Shown one piece after another: positions 19,445 to 53,642 of a stretch of DNA of 64,000 nucleotides. A model generated the notes under the pieces. The model saw only the letters and a list, made by a program, of their open reading frames with translations, had not been told where the DNA came from and did no database searches. The stretch is from contig JACYXH010000175.1 in assembly GCA_026745465.1 (NCBI GenBank), positions 3,065,001-3,129,000 on the forward strand. Reading direction: 5' to 3'. The position numbers and the translations under genes are program-made. Positions within the stretch are counted from its first letter, which is position 1. Each line of letters begins with the position of its first letter. The stretch comes from Lota lota. Taxonomy: Eukaryota > Chordata > Actinopteri > Gadiformes > Lotidae.

Positions 19445-22036
19445 TACAAGCACACACACACACACACACACACATACACATTTCCAAATTCACACAAGAG
19501 AGGGAATAAAAGTACAGCATGTGCCAAATTTGTTTATCTACTATCTGACCTTTGACCTGGCGTAAATTTGACCTTTGTGTGTTTTTCTTTCTCAAGAAAT
19601 GGCAAAACTGAAATCCCACGTGGGTTGACCTCCAGGGTGACCTCCTGGGATGGCTTCCAGGGTTGGCCTCTAGGGTGACCTCCAGGGTACCTCCCAGGTG
19701 ACCTCCAGGGTGACCTCCCGGGGGCTGTAAGTATTGTCCCCACACGCATCGGGGGCATAAATCCAGAGTGCTAGCCCCCCCCCCCCACCCCCCCCCCCCC
19801 CCCCCCTCCCCGCGTGTGTGTCTTATTATAACCCCCACATCTCAATTTAAGTGCTGTTGCCATAACCGTCCATGCAAATAAAGAGGGGAAATGCAAGCAG
19901 AGCACACCCTCACATTCCCCAATGCCGCGTGGGTGTGTGCGTTCAGTACATACAAGCAAGTTATGTCTGTTTGTAGGAACCAAAAGCAATCCAACATTTT
20001 GAATGTAATCTACGTTTGTAGACGTACCGTTATCTCAATAAACCTTTAGGTATAAAACTTTTCCCAATAGCAAATCTATGAAGCACATTCTCTTAAAATA
20101 AGCATGGGTAAACTTATATTGGAATCTAACCATCTTTATCTAGTATTTACTGTAAGTCACTCCCAGATTGTTCTGAAATTCTCTATACTATTTGGCAGCA
20201 ATTAAAACTTAGTTCAAGGTTAAAGAGACTGTTTTTCTCATGTTTAATACCCTGAAAACACTGTCAATCACAAACAGAAATGTTCATTGTTAGGAGTGAC
20301 ATCCCTCAAGCAGATGCAGCCGTGACGTCACCTTTTATATAATTACTTAAACAAGTAATTGACGGATGTTTGTCTAACATTTTATAAGGAATGAATGGTA
20401 CAATTCATAGGCGCAAATAATGAATCCATGCTAATAGCAATACAACAAAACATTGACTTGTAACCACAAAGTGGGTTCCAGTTTTACATGAACACCAAAA
20501 GTAACAATTTCAGTGGGTGAAATACAAATAAGGGGGTTTGTATGTCCATGTGCTAATATTTGAACATCTTTTTGACACTCATATGTAGTTCGTACAGTTT
20601 TCTCGCCAAACCACCGTGACACACATAACATACAGGTTTCAGTGTTAATGTCTTTAATATTTCCTCTCAGCACAACTTGAAGTAACAGCTAAGCATTTGA
20701 TGAATCTAAAAGCAAATAATGTTCTGCTAACATGAGAACAAAAGATTTGAGAACCATCTAATAAAATTGCAACACTGTACAACAGTAAAACAAAAAAGCA
20801 AAGCGAAAATGCTTCATCTGCTCGATGCAGTGTTCAGTTTCAGAGTTTACCCTGTTTCCTAAGGAGTTTGTTAGGGATGTAGACTCAACTAAATCAATAG
20901 TTATTATATAGTATAGTTACTATACAATGGTTTGTTTACCAGAAATATTACATTTTAAACGGTTTTCCCCTCAAACTGTCCTAATAGGTGTAGCCTCCAA
21001 ATTTGCCACCAGGAATTCCATGAATGAATCTCCGGAACAGCTGGGTTTGTGGTGAGTTTAAGCGTGTTCACTCGAAACGCAACCGCTGCGTATTCAGGGG
21101 AGAGAGAGGCCATGCTGCCCAGTCTCATGGCAGTTTACCTTGGAGGAGAAACGCTTCCAAATGGGAGTTCAATAAACGGATATGTTCGGGAGAAAGACAA
21201 CGCCTGTTACTCCACCAACCCTGCCGATAACCACCTGTATTCAAACCCCCCTTTTCTACTTGTCTCTCGTGGCAGTCCTCTCTCGAACCCTCCACCTCCC
21301 CACTATCTCATTCTCCCGGTTCCAGAAGCAGAGAGACGGCGAGACGTAAACCCCAGCGCTCTGAGCCAAACTTCACCAGTTCTCCATCCCTAAACTACCC
21401 GCTCACGACAGACTCCTTATCAATAAACTAACTGCACTGTGTATTGTCGAAGGTGTGGTCTGTACTCGTGAAGATTTTTTTCACCGTTGACCCGCATGCA
21501 CCACATGACGTAACGATCGAACCGACATATATGCAGTACAGTGCGAGAAGCCATTATGTATTGAGCTGCAGCTGATTGTGTGTGTGTGTGTTTGAGACCA
21601 CAGCACCCGGCCGCGCGACGCGCGTGGTCTCCCAACATGTCTGAGCTGAATGCACCTTTGTAGCGTGATTGAACCGTGTGCTTTCTATTGTATTGTAAGG
21701 ACGACTTCTGTAGTCAATTCTGGTCCCCGGGAACAATCTTAACACTGACTCAAAACACAAGCTTAACTTTCCCACACACATTCACCATCTATTTACACAA
21801 ATACAAATAGGTCTAAGTTAAATACATCATCGCAATGATATCAAAAAGCAAACAAGCAGACACCTTGCTGATCATAAGCGAAGCGCTCTTAATCAAACGA
21901 TTAATGACTAAGAAGATAATTTTCAAAAATCAACAACTGTGTAGCAAAAGCTGTAATATGAAGACTGGTTTCCAGATCCCCTCACGGCAAGGGTGTGGCC
22001 ACGGGGGTGTATAAACTTGCAAGCTAAATCTGCAGG

Positions 22037-22104
<68 letters not shown>

Positions 22105-22255
22105 AGACAGAGAGGGAAGGAGAGACGTCGTAAGACCAAAAAGCAAAGAGCAATGTGTATCCAACACATTACGGAGATACAAACAGCTCTCAAATGCATT
22201 TAATGAATAAAAGGAACAAAAGAGAAGCCTACTTTAGTATCTCCATGGAGTGGGC
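19216..22255. other. Intergenic between convergent tnnt2 and pkp1
   Basis: Contains (CA)n at 19377-19483, repeated GACCTCCAGGGT words at about 19625-19725, a broken C run at 19776-19806 and (CA)n at 22038-22104. The right side should include the pkp1 3'UTR on the minus strand; an ATTAAA (minus, 22199-22204) about 50 bases after the pkp1 stop is a possible signal. One open frame at 21028-21393 is listed separately. Confidence 0.5.
21028..21393 (+). CDS. Unrecognised open frame, possible terminal exon
   Basis: An open frame of about 120 codons from 21028, the first in-frame ATG being at 21112 (93 residues), ends with TAA at 21391-21393. An AATAAA follows 28 bases later at 21422-21427. Several AG acceptor-like sites precede it, such as GGAACAG at 21034-21040. 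The translation includes YLGGETLPNGSSINGYVR and a Pro/Ser-rich end; I recognise no domain. It is not a low-complexity frame, which is why it is listed. It could be the last exon of an unseen plus-strand transcript, a decayed gene piece, or chance. It lies in the gap between tnnt2 and pkp1. Confidence 0.22.
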   Translation: MSGTAGFVVSLSVFTRNATAAYSGEREAMLPSLMAVYLGGETLPNGSSINGYVREKDNACYSTNPADNHLYSNPPFLLVSRGSPLSNPPPPHYLILPVPEAERRRDVNPSALSQTSPVLHP

Positions 22256-33742
<11,487 letters not shown>

Positions 33743-35029
33743 TATTTTTGCTCCTGTATTAGTGGAAATCCAAGATGTATCTATTTAGAATGAAACCAAG
33801 TTAGGGGCGATATGTGCTTCGAGGCAATGCAGCGACCGCAATGGTAATGCAAAATAGTTTTCTCTCACCAGCAGCATGGAGGAGACCCGCCCTTAGAACC
33901 GCGCCCCGCCGGGGTGGGAGTGTTCACATGCAGGTGAAGAATGACAGGAGGGCCGCAGGCAGACCAGACAGTGGATGCACACTTCACTGCTCTTACAGTA
34001 GGCCTGCAGAAAATAGTATTACGTGATAATACTATAAAAACAAATGTAACATTGGTTTAAACAGGCTACGACATATGCTACAGTCCCAGATAACTGCCAA
34101 GCAATGGATTGCATTCATGTCTAAACGTGTTAACTCCCTTCTCGGGCCATCCATACCAGACGTCTTGACTCAAGTATTGTCTTTGGGATTTGGTCTGGAT
34201 TTGAAGTTGGGCAGCCAGCAAGACATGGCACCAGTGAGTAGGCCCACGTCAGCAGAGCAAATCATTTAGGAAATTAACCATTAAGTGGACCATTGTAGAC
34301 CAAGTTAATAGAGCATAATTCACATGGGGAAATTTGTTGTTTTGTCTAACCAGTATCTGCTGCAGATGTTTTCCCACCACACCCTGATTCAGAACTACAC
34401 CAAGTCAATAGATAGGCGTGCATGGCATTCATAGGCCTACTACATGTCGGCCTGCTGGTGTGACTTCCTGATGGGCATAGGCAGAATGTTGGAGCATGCT
34501 CGCATCTAAACGAGACTAGGGCATGTCAAACATTTGCGTTTGCATTGAGTAATATAGGCCTGGGCCTATCTTGGGCCTAAAGTTCATTGGTCAATACAAT
34601 GGAGGTTGGTCAATACAATACACGTAGCATATGACTGAGATAAGATAAGAGGACATATGTAGATGTCAAACTGATGGAAACAAGTAAATGTTTAATCAGC
34701 CCATTCTGCCACTCGCCTAATTTATGTTTCTCCGAGTCGTGAACAAACATAACCTGTTAATGTCCCCCCCCCCCCACACACACACACACACACACACATC
34801 TCTAACACGTTCTTTGGTATCGGCAAACTTGTACAAACAACTTCAAAAGCACACCCTTTCCCGGGGTACTGGCGTGCAGTAACGATGTTATTATTGTGAT
34901 TATTTCATTTCAACCTCAATCATTTAATTTCAACCCAGCTACCAACCTCGTTGGGTTGGTTGTTGGGTTTCAGAGTTTTGAGAGCCAAATCAATCCAGTC
35001 CTAGGATAAAGATACCATTCATATTGAGC

Positions 35030-35105
<76 letters not shown>

Positions 35106-35106
35106 A

Positions 35107-35151
<45 letters not shown>

Positions 35152-37150
35152 CTGGAGGAAGTGCTGTGCACATTTTGTAGTGTGTTGAGCAATTTATAAA
35201 GAAAAAAAGGTTTGCAATCCAAGATTAAATCACTGAAGGAGTTTTGTTAACCCCGCGTGGGGAAAAGTTATACTTTTATTGTCACACCCAGATAAAGGTC
35301 ATGCAATGAACATCTTTTAATTCATTGTATATAGCACTATACTACTACTTTTGTGCTATATGGGTTTTTCTTACTTTAACAGCTGGTACCTATGAGACAT
35401 AAAGGGTGAATGTTGGTGTGTTCTTAAGACCCTTTGCTACTCTGTTTTCAAAATGATTTAGGCTTCATAAATTACCAACCCAAATTATACCTTTCCTTAA
35501 TTGCTCCTTGCTCCTTAAGAGACTATAGAATCCGGTCAAGTGTAACGATAGTTTTACTGTATATTTTCTACCACAGATAAGGAGAGTTTTGTTGTGGATA
35601 GCTTTCACCTTAGAGGAAAACTGGCCACCAAATGCAATGGTGTTATACTTAGTAGGGTGTCGGCCGGTATGATTATTCAGTAATACATATGTTAAAACAG
35701 CTTTTTTCCCCTATAATATCTGCAAGTTACTGAACCAACAGCCTGTTTTTTTTACAGCAATATTATTAAACACACAGGTGTATCCACATAACAATAACTG
35801 ATGCCAGTTATTGAACCCACAAACGTGATGTTAATGTCAGGAGCTGCACCGGTCTCTACCCTCCCAGGATGCCCATGCAACGTGAATTCTTTTCATTAAG
35901 TCAAAATGGTGTGACGTAGGCTCTCGATCCAGACAATCTTTAGAAAAATACCAAAATGAAGTGATTAAGGAAAAGTTTCCTATAGAATATTGGTATGATA
36001 AAGAAATAGGGATTGGTCTGTCGTTCCTCTCATCCAAGTATCAACCATGCAATGAAACCGTAATCTATATCACTACTGATTTATCACATACTATTGGCGT
36101 CTCACTCATCATTGTCTGTCGGCTGTTTCTGCGACCTTTACGTTTTACTACATAAATGGCTTGCATGCTAGTGGGTGCCATGTGTCATTATTCTAATGGA
36201 GTAAATAACTTCCATATTTTCCTTTGACTTTATAGTCTAGTTGGTAGCCAAATGAATGTATTCCGTTTATTCTAGGCAGAAGATTACCGCTACTTAATTT
36301 AAACCCTGACCTATTTCAGGCTTGATTAAACCTTAATTTAGCAATTCGTGTTGTACCATGTCAATATAATACACATTGATATAAGCATGCGTGTACCCCA
36401 TTAATCAATCAAATGTTTTTATTCCAATAAAGAGCTCACCTTAGGACATAGAATGGCATATTTCCTAGCAAAACACTTTTAATAAATTTGAAGGTGCAAG
36501 GAGTAACTTTCAGTACTGCCCCTGGTCACCACTGTAACTTAACGACTAGTATAACTACAGTAAATTCAGACCAATTCCTACTATAGCTCATGTTACGGTT
36601 TTTATTGCCTTATGGATTGAATGGCTTACACGTCTGAAATTGGGGTCTATAGATACAGTGCAACAGCACCATCTGGGGGGACAGAATTGTTTTGCAAAAC
36701 CCACCAACTGGGACATTACAATGTGAGGGACAATATTTCAAGAGTTAAGTATTTTTGAATGAATTCAGTATCATCTATGCTTGTTGTGCTTCTATCTGAA
36801 TTCATGGCTGAATGACAAAGAGGAGTGACAGATGTTGATAATGCTGCCCTGTACAAGACACTTATTTTAATACACCATTTATATAGTAAATAGATTTAAA
36901 TTCTGTAGACAGAAGGGACAGAGGGCAAAGTAATGGCAAAGAAATCGTTAAGTTGAAGTTGCAGTTTTCAATAAGCCCACTCTAATAATACTGGTTAAAG
37001 GGTAAATGCCACACAATACAACAATTACAAAAGTTGTTTAACATTTCAATAACTTTTCAAAGACAAATCAGATTCCGTTCATAGGGTCTGATACTTCCGA
37101 AAATAAGCGGGATAAAAAAGTTACAATCTAATGATCTGTAGGCACAATGT
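33743..37150. other. Intergenic between pkp1 and tead3, no gene seen
   Basis: The pkp1 promoter and 5'UTR should lie just above 33742; no clear core elements were found. The rest is AT-rich with (CA)n at 34774-34798, (TG)n plus (GA)n at 35033-35151 and scattered short frames. None shows domains, splice support or codon bias. Confidence 0.5.
35033..35151. repeat. (TG)n followed by (GA)n microsatellite
   Basis: About 35 TG units, then GAGA repeat to about 35151. Confidence 0.97.
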
Positions 37151-37154
37151 GATT

Positions 37155-37160
37155 TTTATT
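37155..37160 (-). terminator. tead3 polyadenylation signal candidate
   Basis: AATAAA on the minus strand about 1.4 kb after the tead3 stop. Another copy lies at 36417-36422, so which is used is open. Confidence 0.35.
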
Positions 37161-38586
37161 TTATACAGCGTTGAGACTACAGATTGCACCGAGCAGACTT
37201 GACCGGAGGAGTGATTAGGCAGAATCAAAATACTGCACACAACACAGCCTACTGTTACAGGGCGAGACTCTGACGGAAGTCCTTTTTGTTAGGACCGTTC
37301 TGCTCCTCATCGCATGTATGGTTCAGCCATGACTAATGCGGTGTGAAACATCTTATCATGAACACCGTCGCTCTTCACATCCATCATATACAAAATCTCA
37401 AGTCAAATCATTGTCAACAGAACAAAGACGCCTGTATGAGGAAAATAAAAACAGCTAAAATTAAAAGCCTAGGCTGACAAACATTTTTTACAGTTAGGCG
37501 TAATTATATATCATAATCAATGCACAAAAAAAACCAAAAACATACCGGTACGCAAATAGCAGTTTAATTATTCCTTAGTGTTGTCATGGCGATATGTACA
37601 CCAGTGCACTTTAGTGGTGACCATAATGTTGGTCTGTGCCTCGATGTCTTGCATACATTATAAAAAAAGAAAAGAAAGGAAAAAGCCAAAATACACGTCT
37701 TGTTTGTTTTTTTGCTGTGACACTTCAAGCCGTGTTAATAAAATACAAAATAAAACAAAAGAATTCACCTATACAAAACGAGTCAGTTTATCTCAATTTG
37801 GCTTATGAACAGTACCGTTTAGAGTGTAGTGTTTACATCCATAAGATCAGTGCTCCTACGGTTAAGGCTTGAGTGAACCATTAACACATTCTGATATCCA
37901 ACCCGCGTGGAGGTAGAAATACTGCATCAAAATGATAGAACAGCAGGGGGCCAAAGCCTCTGGTGCTACCGATGTGTGAAAAACAAAGGCTGTGAGAAAA
38001 ATGTGGCAGATGATTAACTAGTGAAAATGGCCGGGGACCTCTTTGGGCTAATTTGATTCTGTTAAAATGGCGATTCAACATTTCCACCATACCCAAAACC
38101 TATTATCCATGTGGTCTATAACATATTGCTTTCTTTCTAAAAGATGAATATTCTGTATGATATCCTCAGAACAGACTATGTCCGTTCACCCATGTTACAA
38201 TTAAAAAGGTTGCCAATTTACCCTGTTTAGATTCATTGTTTGTGTTCTCATCGTATTAACAAAATAAAAGTCTAGTCCAACATGTATTCCCAAGGTCCAT
38301 TCTAAGTTTTGAATTTCACAAGAATAAAAACAGTATAAAATACATTTTTTTGTCCATCATTCAGAGCAAATGAAGATGTTGCCATTTATGTCAAAAAATT
38401 CTAAAACAAGTTTGTGCCGATGAAGATGGCAGTTGACATGGCTGGGGAAACTATTCTAGTTATTAATGGTACATGAGCACTGCGTGGGAGTACGTGCACA
38501 CGTGTGTGTGTGTAGAAGTAGTGTTATCCTACAAGACAAGCGTCATAAGCTTAATCAGTAATGGTGGGGTGGTGGCATGCGCTGCG
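37155..38586 (-). other. Probable tead3 3'UTR
   Basis: AT-rich sequence below the tead3 stop codon. The first clear minus-strand AATAAA I noted is at 37155-37160 (TTTATT on the plus strand), giving a 3'UTR of about 1.4 kb. No coding potential on either strand. Confidence 0.4.
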
Positions 38587-46665
<8,079 letters not shown>

Positions 46666-48800
46666 GGTGACGGCTGCGGCCACGATGCACCTGGGGCGGC
46701 CAAGAGGACACAGTCAATATCACGTTTGCAATGACGAGACATGAACTGGTTTCTAGGTATTTCTCAAAGGGATGTGTGTATCCGTTATACCTGGAAATCC
46801 TAGCAGTCCAATGACTGTTTGTAAGGTGGGGAAGACAGGTCAGATCATTTAGTTTATGAAATGATTCCACTTGCGTCCATTAGACTGATTGTGTGCGTGT
46901 GTACGCGAGTGCGTTTCTTTCTAAAAGTCAGTTTGGGCAATAAATCATTTTTCATTCAAGTAATACATCATGAATGAAGAATAATTACACTTAGATCCAG
47001 ACACATTCAGAACCATTGGTGAAACTTTTGACCTCCAGACAACTTTTACAAAGTTTGTTTTCACCCAAACTTAATTAGCCTTACACCCCAGTTCTTTGGA
47101 TGTCGGTGATCCATCTTGCTTGGCTACACGAGAAAATTACACATTATTGTATTATTGTTGAGGATGCTCCAAGTCCTGCTGAAACACAGGCGCCCGTATG
47201 CAACATGATGTGGTCTGATGTCTAATGTTTTCCAGAGCATGGCCAACTTGGACCAATCCAGGCGGGAGCAGATCGTTGTGGTAGCTCTACTTCCTCATGC
47301 TGTGGTGGGGCTAGTGGTCAGCACTCAGAACTGGCCCTCCAGGGTGTCAATCACCACTGACAGGGACGTGCTGTTGCTATAGCGATTGGGCAGAACCTGG
47401 TAATTCAGTTCGAAAAGAATAAGACCGTAGAAAACCATTTTGCCTGATATCCAAACTGGAAGTTCAACTATCCCAATGCTTATTGCACACAAAGCAAAGT
47501 TTATATGATGACTTCTAAGTAATATGTGTGTTAAGGCTGAGCGATGCCTTTTTTCTACTTTGAATTTACATATTCTACTAAGATCTGATCACTTATTCGG
47601 TCACACGCTGTGTCGCCGGTTTCAATTGATCTCCCAGTGGCCAAAAGGTCATGTGTTGAGCTGCGGGGAGCCAAACAGTCAGAGCTGCGCTGTGCTAAAT
47701 AAAGCCATGAGCTCAGCAAACACAGACAGCTATGCAATTTAAAGGGTGCCTCCAGGTGCAACGGGACTGGGCTAGCACAGCCATTCTGGAAAAGCCAGAT
47801 ATCACAACGAAAGACCTTCGTATCGCCTAATCAGTTGACAGCGCTGGCTTTACTTGCAACATGTTTGCCTGATATGATTTACTTTAAATTGTGTATCACA
47901 CGGGCCATCATTGTATTGGGTCGTGAGTTGATTCCCTCTCATCAGTTCGCCTCAGTACACTCAATGTCCCTTTGAACATGAACGATTAAGTAGCACATAC
48001 AATCTGATCCACGTTGCCTACAATAGTTCGCATTATTAGTTCAACGCAATGGCTCCAACTCTGAGCCACGAAGGGGCATCATGTAGCCAGGCCTAGTGGC
48101 TTTTACATGACTATACCTCAAAATGTTGACTAAACTAAACCCCACTGTCTTCACATGGTCAGAAACTCAACACGAACCCCGGATATGACACGTTGATTAC
48201 CAGCAAATCAGTTTCGAAAACTCACTTTGAGTAACTAGTGGGTTAGCTTCAGAGCTAATAATACCTTTACAAAAGACCCAACTCAGTCCGCCCGACCTCC
48301 ACCGACCCACCGCCATTACTGCGGGGAGCAGAGCGCGTTGTGTCAGCGCTCAGCATAACCAGAAGCCGAGATAAGCAACGTTCTCCTCAACATGTTAAAT
48401 ATGTCCAAGATCCAGAAAGTTGAGGCGCGCTCAGCAACTGTTGCTGCACAACAAAGAACTTCACCTTAAGACGGGTTTCTCCTCTTCTCGGAGGCGCTGG
48501 AACCACGGCAGATCCCTCGGATGTGTCTGTGTTCTTTTTAATATCTCCCGGGAAAGGTGTTAATGTTGAAATACTAAAACCCGCAGTGTAAAAACGAGTA
48601 AATAGTAAAGAAATCAACAGACGGAGAGAAAAGAAAGGCGTGGTTTTGAAACACGCGCACAGAACAAAAGTTTGTGGTCCAACGCATCGAAACTCCGCCC
48701 ATCACAGACTGCATGCAGAGTTTATTCGTTTTGTCTTTTTCCACCTTTCTATTCACTGTTTAAAGAAATGATCTGCTGTGGAGCGATACTTACACGATAT
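46666..48800 (-). other. tead3 5' exon remainder, first intron and probable promoter
   Basis: The first coding exon extends upstream to 46690 (acceptor CCCCAG), so at least one 5'UTR exon lies above. A GC-richer stretch near 48.24-48.52 kb, with CCGCAGTAATGGCGG on the minus strand followed by GTGGGT, could be that exon and its donor. This is inference. An in-frame AUG joined from there was not found. Confidence 0.35.
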
Positions 48801-51800
48801 AGGGGAAAATGTCGAAGACCAAAATAATACACACAGTAGGTTGACGTCGCCCCCCCCCCCTCCACCCCGAATCTATTTATTTACAAACACGCACGCGCAC
48901 ACACACACAACGGGCCTTATACATTTTGTATTATTATATTTAGTGCCATGGTCGGATACTAAATCCTATTTACTACCTTTGTAATCTAGAAAACAGTCAC
49001 GTGGGATAAGTACATTATGTTTTAAGTATTTAAAAAAAAAAGTTGACATAAAAGCTAAGTGCACTGAACTGGGACACAAATGTTATCAATGCTAGTGTAG
49101 CAAGCTAGTGCTACAACTCTTTACCAGCAGACATTGTGATATTGTTTGAAAATGATTTTCACCTTGTATTTACATTTGACGTTGATTTTCTGGCATTAGG
49201 AGTATGAGTTTATAGCATTAGGTGTGTGCTTTTATAGCATTAGATGTTTGATGATGACGATGATGATGAGGACGGCTGGATAACTTAATCACATCGTCTT
49301 TTAAGAATTCCACCATAAGATAACTGTATTATAAAAACAAAACAAAAACTTTAACTTATTTGGAATATAATTAATATCCACATGAAAGCCCATACGTTAT
49401 TCACATACAGTATATATGTATGTACACAGTCAGGTTGCCAGCACCAAACAGAGCCAGCCTGAGGTGATGAGGTAGCAGTTAGTTTGAATATACGTGGCGT
49501 GGCAACCAACCACTGTAGTCATGCTCTGAATGATGTGTGCCCTGTCCCACTGCTGGACTCATTCAGGCACCAAGGTAGGGGCCCCCAGCAGCAGTGGGGG
49601 CCCCAAGGGACCATCTGCTGTGGTTTTGTGATGTCATGACCCTGCATGCAGCACAAAAGAAAAGAAAGAAAATTGTTTAGTAGACCTGACAAGACCTGTT
49701 TGATTTTATAATATGCTTTCTTACAGATAACGAGAGAGTATGTTGTGTGAGCTACACATCTTTCCCTTAGACACATTCAAATAGTCATTAAAATGATGAA
49801 ATGATACTTAATAGTTCAGAGGATTATTAATAGATCAAAAGCTGAGACTCATTTACTGCCACACAGTGTGTATTTGAGGAAGTGAGGAACCTTTTCTACC
49901 CTCAATATTTTCTTTTAGAGATCTATTATCTCAGAGACAGAGCAGCCTCTGGCATTACAGATATAGCAGAGAGAGAGAGAGAGAGAGAGAGAAGAGAGAG
50001 AGAAGAGAGAGAGTCCAGCTTTTTCCTCTGTGTAAGCAAACACTTCCACCTCACAAGTGGATGTGAAGCTATTCACAGGCTAAGTTTCGCTGTCTATGCT
50101 GGACAAAGGCAAAAGCAAGGCACTGCGCACATGGTCTATTTGTAGTCCAGGGTGAATATGTCATCTGCCACCTGGCCAAATTGTATCACAATAACGTTGC
50201 TGTCCTTAGAGTAGACGGTAAAATGTAATGGATAAGGCCCCATTATCAACAGAGATCATAGAAAAAAGTGGTTTGAAATATTTGCTTTATTGACATAAGT
50301 CACAATTCATTGCAGTCCAGTTGATTGTAGTTAGACGTAAGGGTTGCCATTAGGACTTAACAAGACTTACTAAGTCTTACTGTATTGTACTGTGTACTGT
50401 ACTGTGAACTTGCTGGAAGTTCTTGACTTAAGGCTGGCTCTATAGGCAATTCAAATTGAGAATGTTGGAAGCTGTTTCATCAGTCCACATAGGCCCCTTA
50501 TAGTGAGGTTCTGCCTGTTCTTATAGTAAACAGCTAGATGGAGATGAAGCTATAGCTTAAAGCTTCAAATGCAGCTTCAAAAGCCAATAAGAATAATTAG
50601 CTGACAGGTTGTTGCCATGTCTTTTTGGATGTAGGCACAGCCAGTTTCCCTTTAAGGGACAGTAAAGAACTTGAACTTGATCATTCCTGCTACATATTGG
50701 ATGGTGAAAATTTTAGGGTTGTATAATTCCTGTAAGTATTTCTGGTTAAAATCCAAATTACTTAAAAAAGTACTTCAGGAGTTAGGAAAACCGACCCTGA
50801 AATATTTGAAGATATCAGAAGTTATAGAAAAATATTCTAATAATATTCATGAAATTATTTTATTGCACTTGGATTAATTGTACACATACATATATCGACC
50901 TTTTTTTACGCCAAATAACTTGATTTCGATTGTTAACAGCAGTACCAAAATCCTTCCACCAGATGGAACCAGCGTCATCTTTCTTGAGCTAATGAAAGTT
51001 CATAACCAAATGAAATAAATATTAAATTAATAAACGTACTCTACGTTATTCTTAGCAATGTAAGAAGACATGGATTACCCATATTCTTAATTTGTGCAGT
51101 GGGCCTTCATTTATGAAGATATGAGTGGATTCTTCCACATTGTATAAGATAAAGCGATAAAATGGATCATGCACACTGTAAACAAACTGAAATACTAGCC
51201 TATTTAAACTCAAAACTAGGCCAATGTGTGCTGTTAGACATATAAATAGTGACAATTAAACATTTATATGAACGGTTGTACCATCCCTTCACTTAAGATC
51301 ACTAGGACAGTGAAGAAAGCTATCAGACTAGGAAACATCAGATCCGACCATGCATGAGAACAGTGAGAATAGTGTGGATGCAGATGTCCCTAATGAAATC
51401 CTAATGGACACTTCTCTGGGGAGTAATGGAATGAGCTTTCGGGTTCGGATCACTCACATATCAAGCATTGTTTCACTACATTAACTACATGAAATCAGAT
51501 CTTTGGCCCTGATTTTCCCCTGCACTGGCTCTGTGGGTAGACCACTACTCAACACGATCCCTCTCCAGCAATATCATGAGGGCTGTTAATGTTAATAGTG
51601 CCACCTAATCTCGTGTGGCGTGATGGATCAAATGCACCATAAAATGCCACTCTACTACCACATCTCCCACTGAAGTATACTTCATTTATCTTTATTCATC
51701 TTTATTTTATATCTCCCATGAATTTAACTGACTGTGCTTAATACATTGCTGTCGAAGAACTCCTTTCTTTAATGGTACGATAAGGATGAGAATGGGAGAC

Positions 51801-52855
51801 TTTGGACTTGGACTGAGGATCTAACACATGCTTTACTTTCCAGACACAGGAAGGATTACGACTCAAGCGCACCTGTGGACAGAAACCCATTGTGTCTGTA
51901 TCTTAAATAACTGGGTGAGTCAATGTGCTTAGCAAAATGCATTTCAATGACTCTAATGCACTCATCGTTCCTACAATTAAGTCTCCACTAGATGGAGAAC
52001 CTTATCTTTGTTCAGTTGAAAGATGTTCAGTAATAAAGTGTTGCTGGGGACAAATTAAGATGGCAGAAGAACAGGCTAAACAAAAATAAAGGAGATGAAT
52101 CATGAACATGGTCTTATGTGCGCACACACACGCACACAAACACACACACACACTGAAACACAATGGAAACAAAAAACCCTGTGATAGCGAAACGAAGCGT
52201 GTGTCCTGTTGATAACATTTTCCTCTTCAGAGGAAGTTGTCAGTCAGATGAAAGGTGTATGCTACCTGTATAGACTCATGTATTCATGCACCCCAAAAAA
52301 TTTAATACTACAACACATAGTCCAAGGATATACAGTACATTCCGAAAGGACCTAGTTTTACGATATGAGACATGGGTGTGATGGTCAGAAGATTCCGATT
52401 CACCAGTCAAACCCGGATAACGCGTGAGATAGCATTGTGAACAACACACAGCACATGTGAACTGCTAACCACTTCTTGAACTCAATAACCGGGAGCCATT
52501 TTCCTCTCATAGACAGTTCCCTAATTTGGAACAGCATTCAGTTGTAATATTACGGTGTATGGTGTTGCTTTAATGTGTCAAGTGTTGAATATATTGCCAC
52601 TCCATTTTATAAAAAATTGCCGGCGTGTCGGAGTGCTATTCAGTACAGTAAAGCCATGACTGCATTAGCACTCCACTCCCTCTCTCTCCTGGAGAGGGGA
52701 GAGAAAGAAGGGGGTGAGGGGGGGGGGGGGGGTTGTTGGCGGGGTAGAGGGCAAGTCAAGAGTTGAATGGCTGCCAAAAGAGGCCGGCTGCCGTGCAGCT
52801 GAAACTTTTACAAGGCGAGCAGGAAGAAACACAGAGAGGACGAGAGAGAGAGGAC

Positions 52856-52886
<31 letters not shown>

Positions 52887-53397
52887 GTTGAGAAATGCAA
52901 AGGGATTAAACAGCTCTCTCTCCCTCTCTCCTGGTACTGTATTTTCCCGCCTGCATTGGCAGGGGGTAAGCGCAGTAAGCGCGGGGTTGTGTAAGACAGC
53001 ACAGGAAGGGAGGAGGAGCAAGGGTGGCGGGGGGTGGGGGTGGGGGGGGGTTCAGAGAGTTCAGCTGAGGAGAGAAATAAATTCAGAAACAACAAAAGAG
53101 AAGTGACGTCACGGCAAGGGGTTGTCCAACTCACTGGCTGAGTTTAAGCCTCCATGGAAGAACCGAATCGCTCACTACACTTACTGTGTCTGTGTGAGTG
53201 TGTGAGCACGCGCGTGTGTGTGTGAATGTGTACATATAGGGTGAAGATGTGTACTTAATGAAAATTGTGTGTGGGCTTTTGTCTTGTCTTACAGAAAAGA
53301 ATCATGTGGAGTCTTTTGGCAGAGAAGCTGCCATGACTGGATTTTTTTCATGAATTCAGTGAGTATTCACTTATGTATATGTGTTTTTGTGTATGTA

Positions 53398-53437
<40 letters not shown>

Positions 53438-53642
53438 TTTGTACAAAGAAAGAGTGATCCAGACAGAGAGAGGGTTTTTAAATTAACTTTTTTACTTGCC
53501 AAATACAACATCATTGCTTCTTTATATGTGAAATGGAATAAAATTTATATTGCTTCATTGCAAAACTAAAATAATTTTTTTTACTGTTCTTCGCATTTTG
53601 GAAATGAAAACACCTCTGATTGATCTGAGTCGCTAGGTTTCC

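Noticed and set aside
35837-36155. Overlapping frames on both strands near 36 kb
   Set aside because: No domain, no splice context and AT-rich composition; probably chance.
47239-47382. 47-codon plus-strand frame after an acceptor-like site, and a 23-codon minus-strand frame (47325-47396) on the other strand
   Set aside because: Short, no recognised similarity, on opposite strands of one sequence within a tead3 intron; no donor that leads to a known exon.
50671-50877. 68-codon Lys/Leu-rich plus-strand frame
   Set aside because: AT-rich, no start context, no recognisable family; not supported.
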